Shown: positions 34,452 to 42,384 of the stretch, in pieces
Position numbering within the stretch: the stretch's first letter is position 1
Layout of the letters: each line of letters opens with the position of its first letter
Assembly: GCA_944390795.1 (NCBI GenBank)
Contig: CALXRI010000011.1
Location: 1 to 64,000, forward strand
DNA: 64,000 nt
Reading direction: 5' to 3'
From: an uncultured Victivallales bacterium
GTDB taxonomy: Bacteria > Verrucomicrobiota > Lentisphaeria > Victivallales > UBA1829
The notes under the pieces: model-generated
Told to the model about the DNA's origin: nothing
Database searches by the model: none
The model's input: only the letters and a program-made list of their open reading frames with translations
Position numbers and translations under genes: made by a program

Positions 34452-35084
34452 TCAGAGTCCTGCGGCGTCGATCCAGTTTTCCGCGATGAGCGCGTGACCG
34501 GGCGCAGCGGGATGCACGCCGTCGGGGGCCCAGAACGACTTTTCGCGTTTGCAGGCCGCGGCCGCGAAAAGTCCGTCAAGCGGAATGAATGCGTCGGCAA
34601 ATTCCTCCGCAAGATTGCGGACGGTCTGAATCTTCACATCCAGATCCGCGCGCCACATGCGGCGGTCTTCGGGGATCGGAAGAAGGAACGGCTCCATCAT
34701 GACGATCTGCACGCCGGGAAGCTCCCTGCGGGTTTTTTCCAGAATGAACCTGTAATCGCGTTCGAAGAGCTCCGCCGGCGTGGGGCTGTCGCTGTCGTAG
34801 CGGCGCCACACGTCGTTGATGCCGATCAGAATGGAGACGATGTGCGGCTTATGGTCGATGACATCGGGCTGCCAGCGGTTTCTGAGATCGCGGATCCGGT
34901 TGCCGGAAATGCCTGTGTTGAGGAAGGTCAGTTCCAGTTCCGGCATGTCGGCGCCGAGGAGCGCGGCAATGAAGATCGGATATCCGTGGCCGAGACAGTT
35001 GATGCTTCCGCTGGCGGAGCGCCCGCAGTCCGTGACGCTGTCTCCGGTGAAAAGGATTGTCTGTCCGTTTGCAATTCTGAGCAT
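34452..35084 (-). CDS. SGNH/GDSL hydrolase (cytoplasmic)
   Basis: 210 residues, no signal peptide. Block I ILFTGDSVTDCGRS holds the nucleophile Ser; block II Gly is near GISGNRIRDLRNRW; block III GINDVWRR holds the oxyanion Asn; block V WAPDGVHPAAPGH holds the Asp and His. Such enzymes are usually acyl- or acetyl-esterases acting on sugars; the substrate is unknown. ATGs occur at 35090 and 35084. GGAGGA directly abuts the first, giving no spacing, but lies 6 nt before the second, so 35084 is the start. First gene of the operon continuing to tcdA. Confidence 0.87.
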   Translation of the reverse strand: MLRIANGQTILFTGDSVTDCGRSASGSINCLGHGYPIFIAALLGADMPELELTFLNTGISGNRIRDLRNRWQPDVIDHKPHIVSILIGINDVWRRYDSDSPTPAELFERDYRFILEKTRRELPGVQIVMMEPFLLPIPEDRRMWRADLDVKIQTVRNLAEEFADAFIPLDGLFAAAACKREKSFWAPDGVHPAAPGHALIAENWIDAAGL

Positions 35085-35122
35085 AATCATTCCTCCGTGT
35101 ATGATGCTTTTGCTGATAGCGC

Positions 35123-35151
35123 AATCTAGCGCGGAAATGTCTTTCCTGCAA
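35123..35151 (-). promoter_or_regulatory. Promoter of the SGNH-PHP-tatD-tcdA operon
   Basis: On the minus strand: TTGCAG (35151-35146), 17-bp spacer, TAGATT (35128-35123). About 30 nt of leader before the start at 35084. Confidence 0.5.
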
Positions 35152-35203
35152 GCCTTCCGCGTCGAATATTTCAAGATTTATGGCATTTGAATGAGAAAAA
35201 ATC

Positions 35204-35232
35204 TTGCATATTCGCAGAAAGCGTGATATAAT
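35204..35232 (+). promoter_or_regulatory. Promoter of the dksA-like gene
   Basis: TTGCAT (35204-35209), 17-bp spacer, perfect TATAAT (35227-35232). The start site would be near 35239, 50 nt before the ATG. Confidence 0.75.
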
Positions 35233-35288
35233 TATGGTTTAGGTCAGCATATCCATCGTTCGGAAGACTAATTACTGAGGGAGCAGAT

Positions 35289-35948
35289 ATGAAAAAGCAG
35301 ATTCAAGAAATAACAAAGTCCGCGTCGGCGAAGGCGCCGGCGAAGAAAGCTGCGAAACCCGTTTCCGCGAAAACCGGAAAGACTGCCGCGGAGTCCGCGT
35401 CGGCGAAGAAGGCTGTGAAGTCCGCGTCGGCGAAGGCGCCGGCGAAGAAGGCTGCCGTCGCCAACCCCCCCGCAAAAAAGAGCACGCCGAAAACAGTCGC
35501 GAAAAAGCAGCTCCCCGAGCAGCGGAACGAGGCGGATCATCCCGTCCGGAAACTGAAGCTCAGCAAAGCGGACAAAAAATTCTACCGCGACCTGCTGATG
35601 CATGCCCGCGCATCCTTCGGCGAACAGATTCAGGTCCATGTGGACGAAGCGCTTTCCTCCCGAAAGGATTCCGCAGGGGAACGCGCCGGCATGGCAACCC
35701 ATATGGCGGACCTCGGCAGTGACAATTTCCGTCATGATTTCGAACTCGGACTCCTGACCGATGAAGTGGATGTCCTGGAAATGATCGACGAGGCGCTTCA
35801 GCGCATTGAGGATTCCGAATACGGAGTGTGCCTTGACTGCGGCGCAATCATTCCCCGGGAACGTCTGGAAGCCAAACCTTACGCGAGATACTGCACGAAA
35901 TGCAAGTCCAAGCGCGAGGAAATGGAAGACTCCCGGTATCACAGATAA
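35289..35948 (+). CDS. TraR/DksA-type zinc-finger protein with Lys/Ala-rich histone-like tail
   Basis: 219 residues. The C-terminal half (about 90-219) is a DksA/TraR domain: a coiled-coil helix with MADLGSDNFRHDFELGL, then the C4 zinc finger CLDCGAIIPRERLEAKPY and CTKC. Such proteins bind the RNA polymerase secondary channel and modulate transcription, often with ppGpp. The first 80 residues are a Lys/Ala/Ser/Pro-rich repeat tail (SASAKAPAKKA occurs twice) like histone H1 C-termini, expected to be disordered and to bind nucleic acid. GGGAG lies before the ATG. lspA follows 18 bp later and miaA after it, so the three are probably co-transcribed. Confidence 0.88.
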   Translation: MKKQIQEITKSASAKAPAKKAAKPVSAKTGKTAAESASAKKAVKSASAKAPAKKAAVANPPAKKSTPKTVAKKQLPEQRNEADHPVRKLKLSKADKKFYRDLLMHARASFGEQIQVHVDEALSSRKDSAGERAGMATHMADLGSDNFRHDFELGLLTDEVDVLEMIDEALQRIEDSEYGVCLDCGAIIPRERLEAKPYARYCTKCKSKREEMEDSRYHR

Positions 35949-35966
35949 GCGGACACGTGGCTGCGA

Positions 35967-36518
35967 ATGAGTTTTCTGCAGAAGAAAAGACTGGAAGGCG
36001 GGACGGAGAAGGAGACCGGATTCCCGGTCGTCCCGCTGCTTCTCGCATTGTTTTTCCTTGCTCTGGATCAGATCTCGAAAGCAGCCGTCGTCAAATACAT
36101 CCGTTTCGGCGAGCGGATTCCTGTCATACCTGATTTTTTCAATCTGACCTACATCACCAATACCGGCGCGGCATGGGGGATTCTGGCGGGGCACGGCTGG
36201 CTGCTTCTCCTGATTTCCTGCGCCGTTCTGATCGCCGTCATCTGTTTCATCCGCACTCTGACCGACGGCTGGCCGGAGCGCATCTATGCGATCGGGCTGA
36301 TCGTTTCCGGGATTCTCGGAAATTCCATCGACCGCATCTTCCGCGGAGAAGTCGTCGATTTTCTGCAGTTTCTGTTCGGACGCTACCAGTATCCCTCGTT
36401 CAACGTCGCGGATTCCTGCATCTGCGTCGGGGTGTTCCTCTTCATTCTCTCCACGATTCTGAGACCTGAAAAAAAGAAAACGCCTTCCGATTCCTCCTAT
36501 GTCCAGATTCAGAAGTGA
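35967..36518 (+). CDS. lspA: Lipoprotein signal peptidase (signal peptidase II)
   Basis: 183 residues. It cleaves signal peptides from prolipoproteins in the inner membrane, after lipidation of the lipobox Cys. Four membrane segments are visible, with conserved DQISK, NTGAAWG, GNSIDRIFRGEVVDF and FNVADS; the aspartyl dyad is Asp122 and Asp149. The cytoplasmic N-terminus of about 20 residues is slightly long. It sits between the dksA-like gene and miaA, overlapping miaA by 20 nt. The window's lipoprotein at 19.4 kb is a potential substrate. Confidence 0.95.
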   Translation: MSFLQKKRLEGGTEKETGFPVVPLLLALFFLALDQISKAAVVKYIRFGERIPVIPDFFNLTYITNTGAAWGILAGHGWLLLLISCAVLIAVICFIRTLTDGWPERIYAIGLIVSGILGNSIDRIFRGEVVDFLQFLFGRYQYPSFNVADSCICVGVFLFILSTILRPEKKKTPSDSSYVQIQK

Positions 36519-37434
36519 TTCCGCGCCTTTCCCCGTCCTGATGGGAGCGACCGCGTCCGGAAAGACCGATCTGGCGGTCCGTCTTGCGCTCCGTCTGAAC
36601 GGAGAAGTCGTATCCGCCGACTCCATGCAGATCTACCGGGGACTTGACAGGGGAACCGCAAAGCCTTCCCGAAAAGAACGCCGCGGCGTGCCGCACCATT
36701 TGATCGACATCGCGGACATCTCGGAAAAATATGACGTCTACCGTTTCTGTGCCGATGCGGAGAAGTGCATTGCCGACATCCGGTCCCGGGGACGCTTTCC
36801 GATCGTTGCCGGCGGGACCGGGCTCTACCTGCGTGCGCTTCTCTACGGACTGGATCCGCTTCCCGCTTCGGAATCGCTGCGCAGGGAACTGGATGAAACA
36901 TTTGACAGCGAAACGCATTTCCCCGAACTGCAGAGAATCATGCGCGAGAAAGCGCCGCTGGATTATGAACGTTTTCACAACCATCGGAGAAAACTGATCC
37001 GCGCATATGAAGTCCTGCTTCTGACCGGAACTCAGATGACGGATCTCCAGATAACATGGAAAAAACCGGAATGCAGACCGGATGCCCGTTCGTTCGTGCT
37101 CGTCTGGGACAATGCTGTTCTCCGGGAACGGATCCGCCGCCGCTGCGGGGAGATGCTTGCTTCCGGCTGGATTGAGGAGGCGGAACATTTTCTCCGGGAG
37201 GGACTGCATGACGCTCCGACAGCGTGGCAGGCGCTCGGCTACCGGCAGATCGGCGACTGCCTGAACGGAAAATTCGACCGCGGGGAACTGCAGGAGCGCA
37301 TTGCGACGGCGACCTGGCAGTTCGCCCGCCGTCAGAACACCTGGTTCCGCACACAGCATCCTGAAGCTCTCCGCATTTCCATGCCGGAACCCCGCGTTCT
37401 GGAGCTGATCGAAGAAAATCTCTCCGCAACCTGA
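36499..37434 (+). CDS. miaA: tRNA dimethylallyltransferase
   Basis: 311 residues, normal length. It transfers a dimethylallyl group to A37 of tRNAs reading UNN codons. The N-terminal P-loop GATASGKTDLA, the catalytic/substrate loop SADSMQIYRGLDRGTAKP, VAGGTGLYLRAL and the C-terminal QALGYRQIGD and RRQNTWFR motifs are typical. The start lies inside the end of lspA (20-nt overlap). An inverted repeat (37445-37477) follows, but without a T-run. Confidence 0.95.
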   Translation: MSRFRSDSAPFPVLMGATASGKTDLAVRLALRLNGEVVSADSMQIYRGLDRGTAKPSRKERRGVPHHLIDIADISEKYDVYRFCADAEKCIADIRSRGRFPIVAGGTGLYLRALLYGLDPLPASESLRRELDETFDSETHFPELQRIMREKAPLDYERFHNHRRKLIRAYEVLLLTGTQMTDLQITWKKPECRPDARSFVLVWDNAVLRERIRRRCGEMLASGWIEEAEHFLREGLHDAPTAWQALGYRQIGDCLNGKFDRGELQERIATATWQFARRQNTWFRTQHPEALRISMPEPRVLELIEENLSAT

Positions 37435-37814
37435 AGCGGCGTTTCTTCGGAGCTGCGGACGATAAACTCATCCGAAGTTGTGATCCCGCAAGACTGGAAA
37501 GGTTCCGTTGAACGGATCCGGTTCGCTTTTACAGGAAGAATCTCCGCCGGGAGAAGAGACGCCCGGGACAGCCGGACGCGCAGGCGAAATTCCCGATATT
37601 CCGCGTGCTCCGCACAGGGCAGGCTCACTTTTTTCACACGCCCGTTCAGGCTTTTATGAAAACTGTTTTCCTTCGGGGACGGCGCTCCGCCTCCGCAGAC
37701 GCCTGACCACTCTTTTTTTTCCCCCCCCACGGATTTCCGGAAGCTCCGGAGACGCCGGGGGGATCTCTCATCGTTGAGACTCGGAATTTGCTTCCAATAA
37801 AATCTTTTTTCCGA
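37435..37814. other. Gene-poor interval after miaA
   Basis: 380 bp with no supported gene. It holds a 7-bp inverted repeat, CTTCGGA/TCCGAAG (37445-37477), and a T8-C8 homopolymer run near 37713-37728. A minus-strand open frame here (37332-37730) has no recognisable similarity. Confidence 0.5.
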
Positions 37815-37842
37815 TTGAAAAAAAATAAAAAACGGGTATAGT
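37815..37842 (+). promoter_or_regulatory. Promoter of the sugar ABC-importer operon
   Basis: TTGAAA (37815-37820), 16-bp spacer, TATAGT (37837-37842). The start would be near 37849, leaving a leader of about 470 nt before the binding-protein gene. Confidence 0.6.
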
Positions 37843-37848
37843 TACTTC

Positions 37849-38318
37849 CCATGGAAGTTGCCTCCGGCGGATCAAGCCGGAAAAGAAAGCGCAAGGGAAG
37901 GCGGTCTTCCATTTTTCAACATTTGCCGAACCGGAGCTGCGGATGCCGTTTATGCTGGAAAACGCGTCCCCGTGAGAAAACAGCGCATGTCCCTCGGCAG
38001 TGGAACGGAACTGCAGTGCGGATTCAGAAACCGCTGGAACCGGTTCCGGTTGAAAGAGCGCCGCCTTATCGCATCACGCGACGAAACCGTGTGTTTTTAT
38101 GCGTTTTTCCGTTTTTTCCGATGCGGTGAAGGCAACTGATACAGATCGGATGTCCCATCGGGCCGGGGACAATTTGGGTGAGCAGAAGGATCCGGAAAAA
38201 GCGGAGCTTCGTTTCGCATCGCACACATGCCGGGATGTTCCCGGCTCGCTGCAGCTGTGAAACGTCCGTTTCATTCCGGGAGCTTCTGCGGCAAGAAGCA
38301 ATTGGGAGGCAATATCAC
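37849..38318 (+). other. Long structured 5' leader of the ABC-importer operon
   Basis: About 470 nt with no convincing gene. Stem-loops include TCCGGC/GCCGGA (about 37861-37880) and, just before the ribosome-binding site, three in a row: GCCGGGA/TCCCGGC (38229-38245), TGAAAC/GTTTCA (38258-38273) and GCTTCT/AGAAGC (38282-38299). The last ends 4 nt before the GGGAGG-containing ribosome-binding site. It matches no riboswitch class I recognise. The frame open from 38178 through this leader is taken as a 5' extension of the next gene's frame, not coding. Confidence 0.5.
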
Positions 38319-39854
38319 ATGAATAAAGCTCTGATCGCAAGTCTGGTGCTGCTCATCATCGCATCAGCGGCAACTTACCTGTTTCGTCCGGAAACCATGG
38401 AGAGATACCCTCAGGTGGAATGGATGAGCGACTCGAATCCCCAGCGGTTCGAACAGACGGAACTGTTTGAAAAATGGCTCGGGGAGAAGCATCCCGAACT
38501 GGTGAAGCGGAAGGATCTGCCCCCGTTCGGCGTCAAGCTGAGCGCGGCCAATAACCAGAGCACCATCATTCAGGCTGTTTCCGGGGTGGCCGGCGATCTC
38601 ATTGATCATTTGAATGTGCCGATTTTCGCTGCGATGGGACTGCTCAAACCGCTCGGCGCGGATGCGAAAAAGCAGGGATTCGACCTGAGCAAAACCTATC
38701 CGAACATGGAAGCGCTTCTCGGTTATGAGGGAGAACAGTACGGATATCCCTGCAATGTTGCCGTATCCAGCTTCATTTTCAACGAAGACACCTTGAAACG
38801 TTACGGAATGCGTGTTCCCCGGGAAACCTGGACGCCGGAGGATTTTGAACGTTATTCCAAGGAATTCATGAAGAGAACCAATCAGGGCAATGCGCGGCGG
38901 ACGATTTTCTTTTCCCTTTCCGCGGAATCGCTCGGCGGAACCTTCATCACGATCTACGTCCGAAGTTACGGAATTGACACCTACAACGAGACACTGACAA
39001 AGTGCGTTGCGAATGATGATCGTTTTTACAACGCCTACGAACTGCTTTACAAATGGACCTATGTGGACAAGATCCTCCCGACGGCCGCGGAAGTCGCTTC
39101 GAACGACACGGAGTCCGGGTTCGGCGGCGCGGCGTTTTCTCATTTCATCAACGGCAACTACGCCGCGATCATCGCCGGGCGCTGGTCTCTTGTCCGATTC
39201 CGCGAACTGGCGGAAAATGAACGTTTCCCGATGTCCATGACGCTGTTTCCGCAGGGGCCTTTCAAAAATGCCCTGATCAGCGCCCGCTCCACGGGGATCT
39301 ATGCGGGAAGCAGAAAATACGACATGGCGAAATACTTCATGGAGTTTCTGGCCAGCAAGGAATACAACGACTATATCATCAAGTATGCGGACGGTTTGCC
39401 GCCGAATCCGAAATATGCGATCGGCAATCCCGATTATCTGACGCCGAAGGACTATCCGAACGAGGGGAACATCCATGCCAAGGAGCTGGAATATGCAATG
39501 ACTTACGCTCTGCCGGCTCCTCAGACGCCCTATTACAGAACAACCGGCACGAACTGGTTCGGCTTTGCCCTGAGCAAACTCCTGGCGGGGCGCGCCACGG
39601 CAAAGGAGGCGGTGGACGAAGCTGTGGAGCGAGTGAACCGCGGCATTGCAGAGAGCGTCGCCGCCAATGACAAACTTGCAGAACTCTATCGTCGCGACAT
39701 TGATTTGCAGCATAAGATCGATGCCGTCAAAAACACTTGGAAATTCCGCCGCGGCAAAATCGTTTCCGGTGAGAAAATTCCGGAAAACTGGATTAAGAAT
39801 CCCTTCCACAGAAAGTATTATACGCACCTCGGGATGCTGAAAGGAGCCGAATAA
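38319..39854 (+). CDS. Extracellular solute-binding protein of a sugar ABC importer
   Basis: 511 residues. An N-terminal hydrophobic segment (MNKALIASLVLLIIASAATYLF) without a lipobox Cys suggests a signal anchor or cleaved signal. The rest has the two-lobed binding-protein pattern of family 1 (ABC sugar binding), e.g. YGYPCNVAVSSFIFNEDTLKRYG, ETWTPEDFERYSKEF, AAIIAGRWSLVRFRE and AAKYFMEFL-like segments. GGGAGG lies 9 nt before the ATG at 38319. The two permease genes follow at once. The ligand is probably an oligosaccharide released by neighbouring glycosidases, but it cannot be read from the sequence. Confidence 0.88.
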   Translation: MNKALIASLVLLIIASAATYLFRPETMERYPQVEWMSDSNPQRFEQTELFEKWLGEKHPELVKRKDLPPFGVKLSAANNQSTIIQAVSGVAGDLIDHLNVPIFAAMGLLKPLGADAKKQGFDLSKTYPNMEALLGYEGEQYGYPCNVAVSSFIFNEDTLKRYGMRVPRETWTPEDFERYSKEFMKRTNQGNARRTIFFSLSAESLGGTFITIYVRSYGIDTYNETLTKCVANDDRFYNAYELLYKWTYVDKILPTAAEVASNDTESGFGGAAFSHFINGNYAAIIAGRWSLVRFRELAENERFPMSMTLFPQGPFKNALISARSTGIYAGSRKYDMAKYFMEFLASKEYNDYIIKYADGLPPNPKYAIGNPDYLTPKDYPNEGNIHAKELEYAMTYALPAPQTPYYRTTGTNWFGFALSKLLAGRATAKEAVDEAVERVNRGIAESVAANDKLAELYRRDIDLQHKIDAVKNTWKFRRGKIVSGEKIPENWIKNPFHRKYYTHLGMLKGAE

Positions 39855-39856
39855 TC

Positions 39857-41347
39857 ATGTTGAAACTGACACGCCGCGACATTCGCGAAATTTCCACTGG
39901 AATCGCGTTTCTGCTGCCCAATATTGTCGGCTTTCTGGCTTTTACGACAATTCCTCTTGCCATCAGTCTTTTCATGGCGTTCACGGACTGGAATCTTGAA
40001 ATGCACAACATGTTCCAGAATCAGGAGCTCCGTTCCGTCGGATTCGCGAACTTCAGAAAGCTGTTCACCGACCCGGATTTCATGACCTATCTCGGCAATA
40101 CGCTGTTCCTGATGCTGGGCATTCCCTTCGGGATTGCGGGCAGCCTCTGCGCGGCGCTGATGCTGAACAACGATTTCCGCTGCAGCAGAATGCGGCGCGT
40201 CTACGGGATCGTGATCGTGACGGTGATCCTGATTGTCTCCTGCTCCATGCTGATTCTCGCCGGGGCGGGTTCCACGGCGATGACGCTTCTCGTCTGCGGA
40301 ATCGTCGGGACGATTCTCGTGCTCGGCAGCATCGGCGGACAGACGGTTTACCGGACGCTGTTCTATTTCCCGAGCTTCACAGCGGGCGTTGCCACCTACA
40401 TTCTCTGGAAAAAGCTATACAGTCCTGAAAACGGCCCGATCAACAATGTGCTCCAGCCCGTGCTGGACCGGATTTCTCCACTGGCTGGCTCCATGTCACT
40501 TGAGACGGCGCATTTCGGGGGAGCTCTTCTGATCGTGCTTATGGGCATAATTTATGCGTATGTCGTATTCCGCCTCATTTCCAGCTGGAAGAACGGGGAA
40601 ACCGGTTCCCTGAGCTACTGCATCGCGCTGGCGCTGCTTTCCATCCCGCTGGTCTGCTGCCAGCTCTGGAGCCGCATTCCCTGGGGCGGGGCGCTGGGAC
40701 TTTCGCTTGTCACGCTCGGCGTGCTTTTCTCTTTGCTGATGTTTCTGACAGGAAGAGATTACAGGTGCGTCTGCGACTGCGGCATGTCGAATGCCATTGT
40801 TCTCGACGGCATGGTGATGGTCGGACTGTTCATCTGTCTCGGGCTTTCCAATGTCATTCTCGCGCTTCCCACCATGGCTTCCGGCGACGGTCTGACCGCG
40901 CCGAAGTGGATTTCCGACTACTACTGGGCGAAGCCGTCCCTGATGATCATGGGCTTCTGGGCCGCGATCGGCTCGAACAACATGCTGCTTTACCTGGCCG
41001 GACTTTCCGGAATCTCGCAGGAGCTTTACGAGGCGGCGGACATCGACGGAGCCTCGCCCTTCCAGCGTTTCTGGAATGTGACGTGGCCGCAGCTCTCCAA
41101 CGTGACCTTCTTCATTCTCGTCATGTCGATCATGGGCGGACTTCAGGGCGGATTCGAAACCGCGCGGACAATGACCCAGGGCGGTCCCGCCGGATCGACC
41201 ACGACGCTTGCGTATTACATTTACTCCGAGGGCTTCAACAGCGGAAGACTCGGCTATGCCTCGGCGGTCGCCTGGACGCTCTTCATCCTGGTGTTCTGCG
41301 TGACGCTCTTCAACTGGAAATTCGGCAACCGGTATACGAACGATTAA
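39857..41347 (+). CDS. Sugar ABC transporter permease (MalF type) with two inserted membrane blocks
   Basis: 496 residues, against about 300 in the usual MalF/LacF-like permease. The canonical pieces are all present: the N-terminal FLLPNIVGFLAFTTIPLAISLFMAF segment, RTLFYFPSFTAGVATYILWK near 166-185, MIMGFWAAIGSNNMLLYLAGL near 363-383 and the EAA loop YEAADIDGASPFQRFWNVTWPQL (391-413), which docks on the ATPase. Two extra hydrophobic blocks (about 108-162 and 220-340) interrupt this order and add about five or six helices. It starts 2 bp after the binding-protein stop, with AAGGAG inside the preceding gene. No ATPase gene is nearby; a shared ATPase encoded elsewhere is likely. Confidence 0.87.
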   Translation: MLKLTRRDIREISTGIAFLLPNIVGFLAFTTIPLAISLFMAFTDWNLEMHNMFQNQELRSVGFANFRKLFTDPDFMTYLGNTLFLMLGIPFGIAGSLCAALMLNNDFRCSRMRRVYGIVIVTVILIVSCSMLILAGAGSTAMTLLVCGIVGTILVLGSIGGQTVYRTLFYFPSFTAGVATYILWKKLYSPENGPINNVLQPVLDRISPLAGSMSLETAHFGGALLIVLMGIIYAYVVFRLISSWKNGETGSLSYCIALALLSIPLVCCQLWSRIPWGGALGLSLVTLGVLFSLLMFLTGRDYRCVCDCGMSNAIVLDGMVMVGLFICLGLSNVILALPTMASGDGLTAPKWISDYYWAKPSLMIMGFWAAIGSNNMLLYLAGLSGISQELYEAADIDGASPFQRFWNVTWPQLSNVTFFILVMSIMGGLQGGFETARTMTQGGPAGSTTTLAYYIYSEGFNSGRLGYASAVAWTLFILVFCVTLFNWKFGNRYTND

Positions 41348-41366
41348 GGACAGGAAGGTTGGCAAT

Positions 41367-42197
41367 ATGAAATTCTCTTTCGACGGCTTCAGATTACTGC
41401 TGGTTCACGTGGTGCTCGCCCTCGTCGCGACGGCGATGGTGCTTCCCTTCACATGGATGGTGCTGGCAAGCTTGAAAAAACTGCAGGAGATCGGTCTGGA
41501 ATCCTGGATTCCGACCGTGTTCCAATGGGAAAACTACCGTGACGTCTTCACGATGAAAGGCGTGCAGTTCGGACGCTGGTACTGGAACAGCATTCTGGTG
41601 GCGGGGTGGGTGACTTTTCTTCAGGTCTTCACCAGCAGTCTTGCCGCCTTCAGTTTCTCGCGACTCAAATGGAAGGGACGCGACATGGTATTTCTGCTTT
41701 ATCTGGCGACCATGATGCTGCCTTCCCTCGTGATGATGATCCCGAATTATCAGAACATGATTTCACTCGGGCTGGTCAATACGCTTCAGGGGCTGATTCT
41801 TCCCTCCGCCTTTTCCGCGTTCGGAACCTTTCTGATCCGGCAGTTCATGATGAACATTCCCAGTTCGCTGGACGAGGCGGCCGAAATTGACGGCGCCAGC
41901 AAGTGGCAGCTTTACTGGACGGTGATTCTGCCGCTTGCCCGTCCGGCGATTGTGACACTGACAATCTTCACCTTCATCGGCAACTACAACTCCATGTTCT
42001 GGCCTCTGGTCATGATCAAGTCGCCGGAACTCTACACGCTTCCGATCGGCATGCTCGCCTTCGACTCTTCACAGGGGCAGCAGACCAATCTTCTGATGGC
42101 CGCTGTCACAATGAGCGTCATTCCGATGATTCTGATCTTCCTGTTCATGCAGAAGCAGCTTGTCAAGGGAATCATGCTCGGCGGCGTCAAAGGATAA
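41367..42197 (+). CDS. Sugar ABC transporter permease (MalG type)
   Basis: 276 residues, standard length with six predicted membrane helices. The EAA loop DEAAEIDGASKWQLYWTVILPLARPA near 170-195 and the C-terminal FMQKQLVKGIMLGGVKG are typical of the second permease of family 1 carbohydrate importers. It is 19 bp after the first permease and ends the importer operon at the terminator at 42222. Confidence 0.93.
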   Translation: MKFSFDGFRLLLVHVVLALVATAMVLPFTWMVLASLKKLQEIGLESWIPTVFQWENYRDVFTMKGVQFGRWYWNSILVAGWVTFLQVFTSSLAAFSFSRLKWKGRDMVFLLYLATMMLPSLVMMIPNYQNMISLGLVNTLQGLILPSAFSAFGTFLIRQFMMNIPSSLDEAAEIDGASKWQLYWTVILPLARPAIVTLTIFTFIGNYNSMFWPLVMIKSPELYTLPIGMLAFDSSQGQQTNLLMAAVTMSVIPMILIFLFMQKQLVKGIMLGGVKG

Positions 42198-42221
42198 ACG
42201 CCCTTCCGCCAAGTGTTTTTC

Positions 42222-42258
42222 AAGCCCTGCGCGCATCCGGCCCGCGGGGCTTTTTTTT
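42222..42258 (+). terminator. Intrinsic terminator of the ABC-importer operon
   Basis: AAGCCCTGC pairs with GCGGGGCTT (9 bp including one G-T wobble) and runs into T8 (42251-42258), 25 bp after the second permease. Confidence 0.85.
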
Positions 42259-42326
42259 CGGTAGAACCGAGTCGCCGGCATGTGGCAGAATACATGTCAA
42301 AGACGGATTTTTACATCTCCCCGAAA

Positions 42327-42354
42327 TTGCAGAAACGCTTTTTTGTGGTAGTAT
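42327..42354 (+). promoter_or_regulatory. Candidate promoter of the cytoplasmic glycosidase-like gene
   Basis: TTGCAG (42327-42332), 16-bp spacer, TAGTAT (42349-42354), 30 bp before the start at 42385. It places this gene in a separate unit from the importer. Confidence 0.45.
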
Positions 42355-42384
42355 ACCGGAAATGAAAAGAGGAAAGGGTGTGCC

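Noticed and set aside
37332-37730. Minus-strand frame after miaA (132 codons)
   Set aside because: It overlaps the end of miaA, has no good ribosome-binding site and resembles no family.
38178-38318. N-terminal extension of the solute-binding protein
   Set aside because: It would bury the signal segment, and a strong ribosome-binding site precedes ATG 38319.
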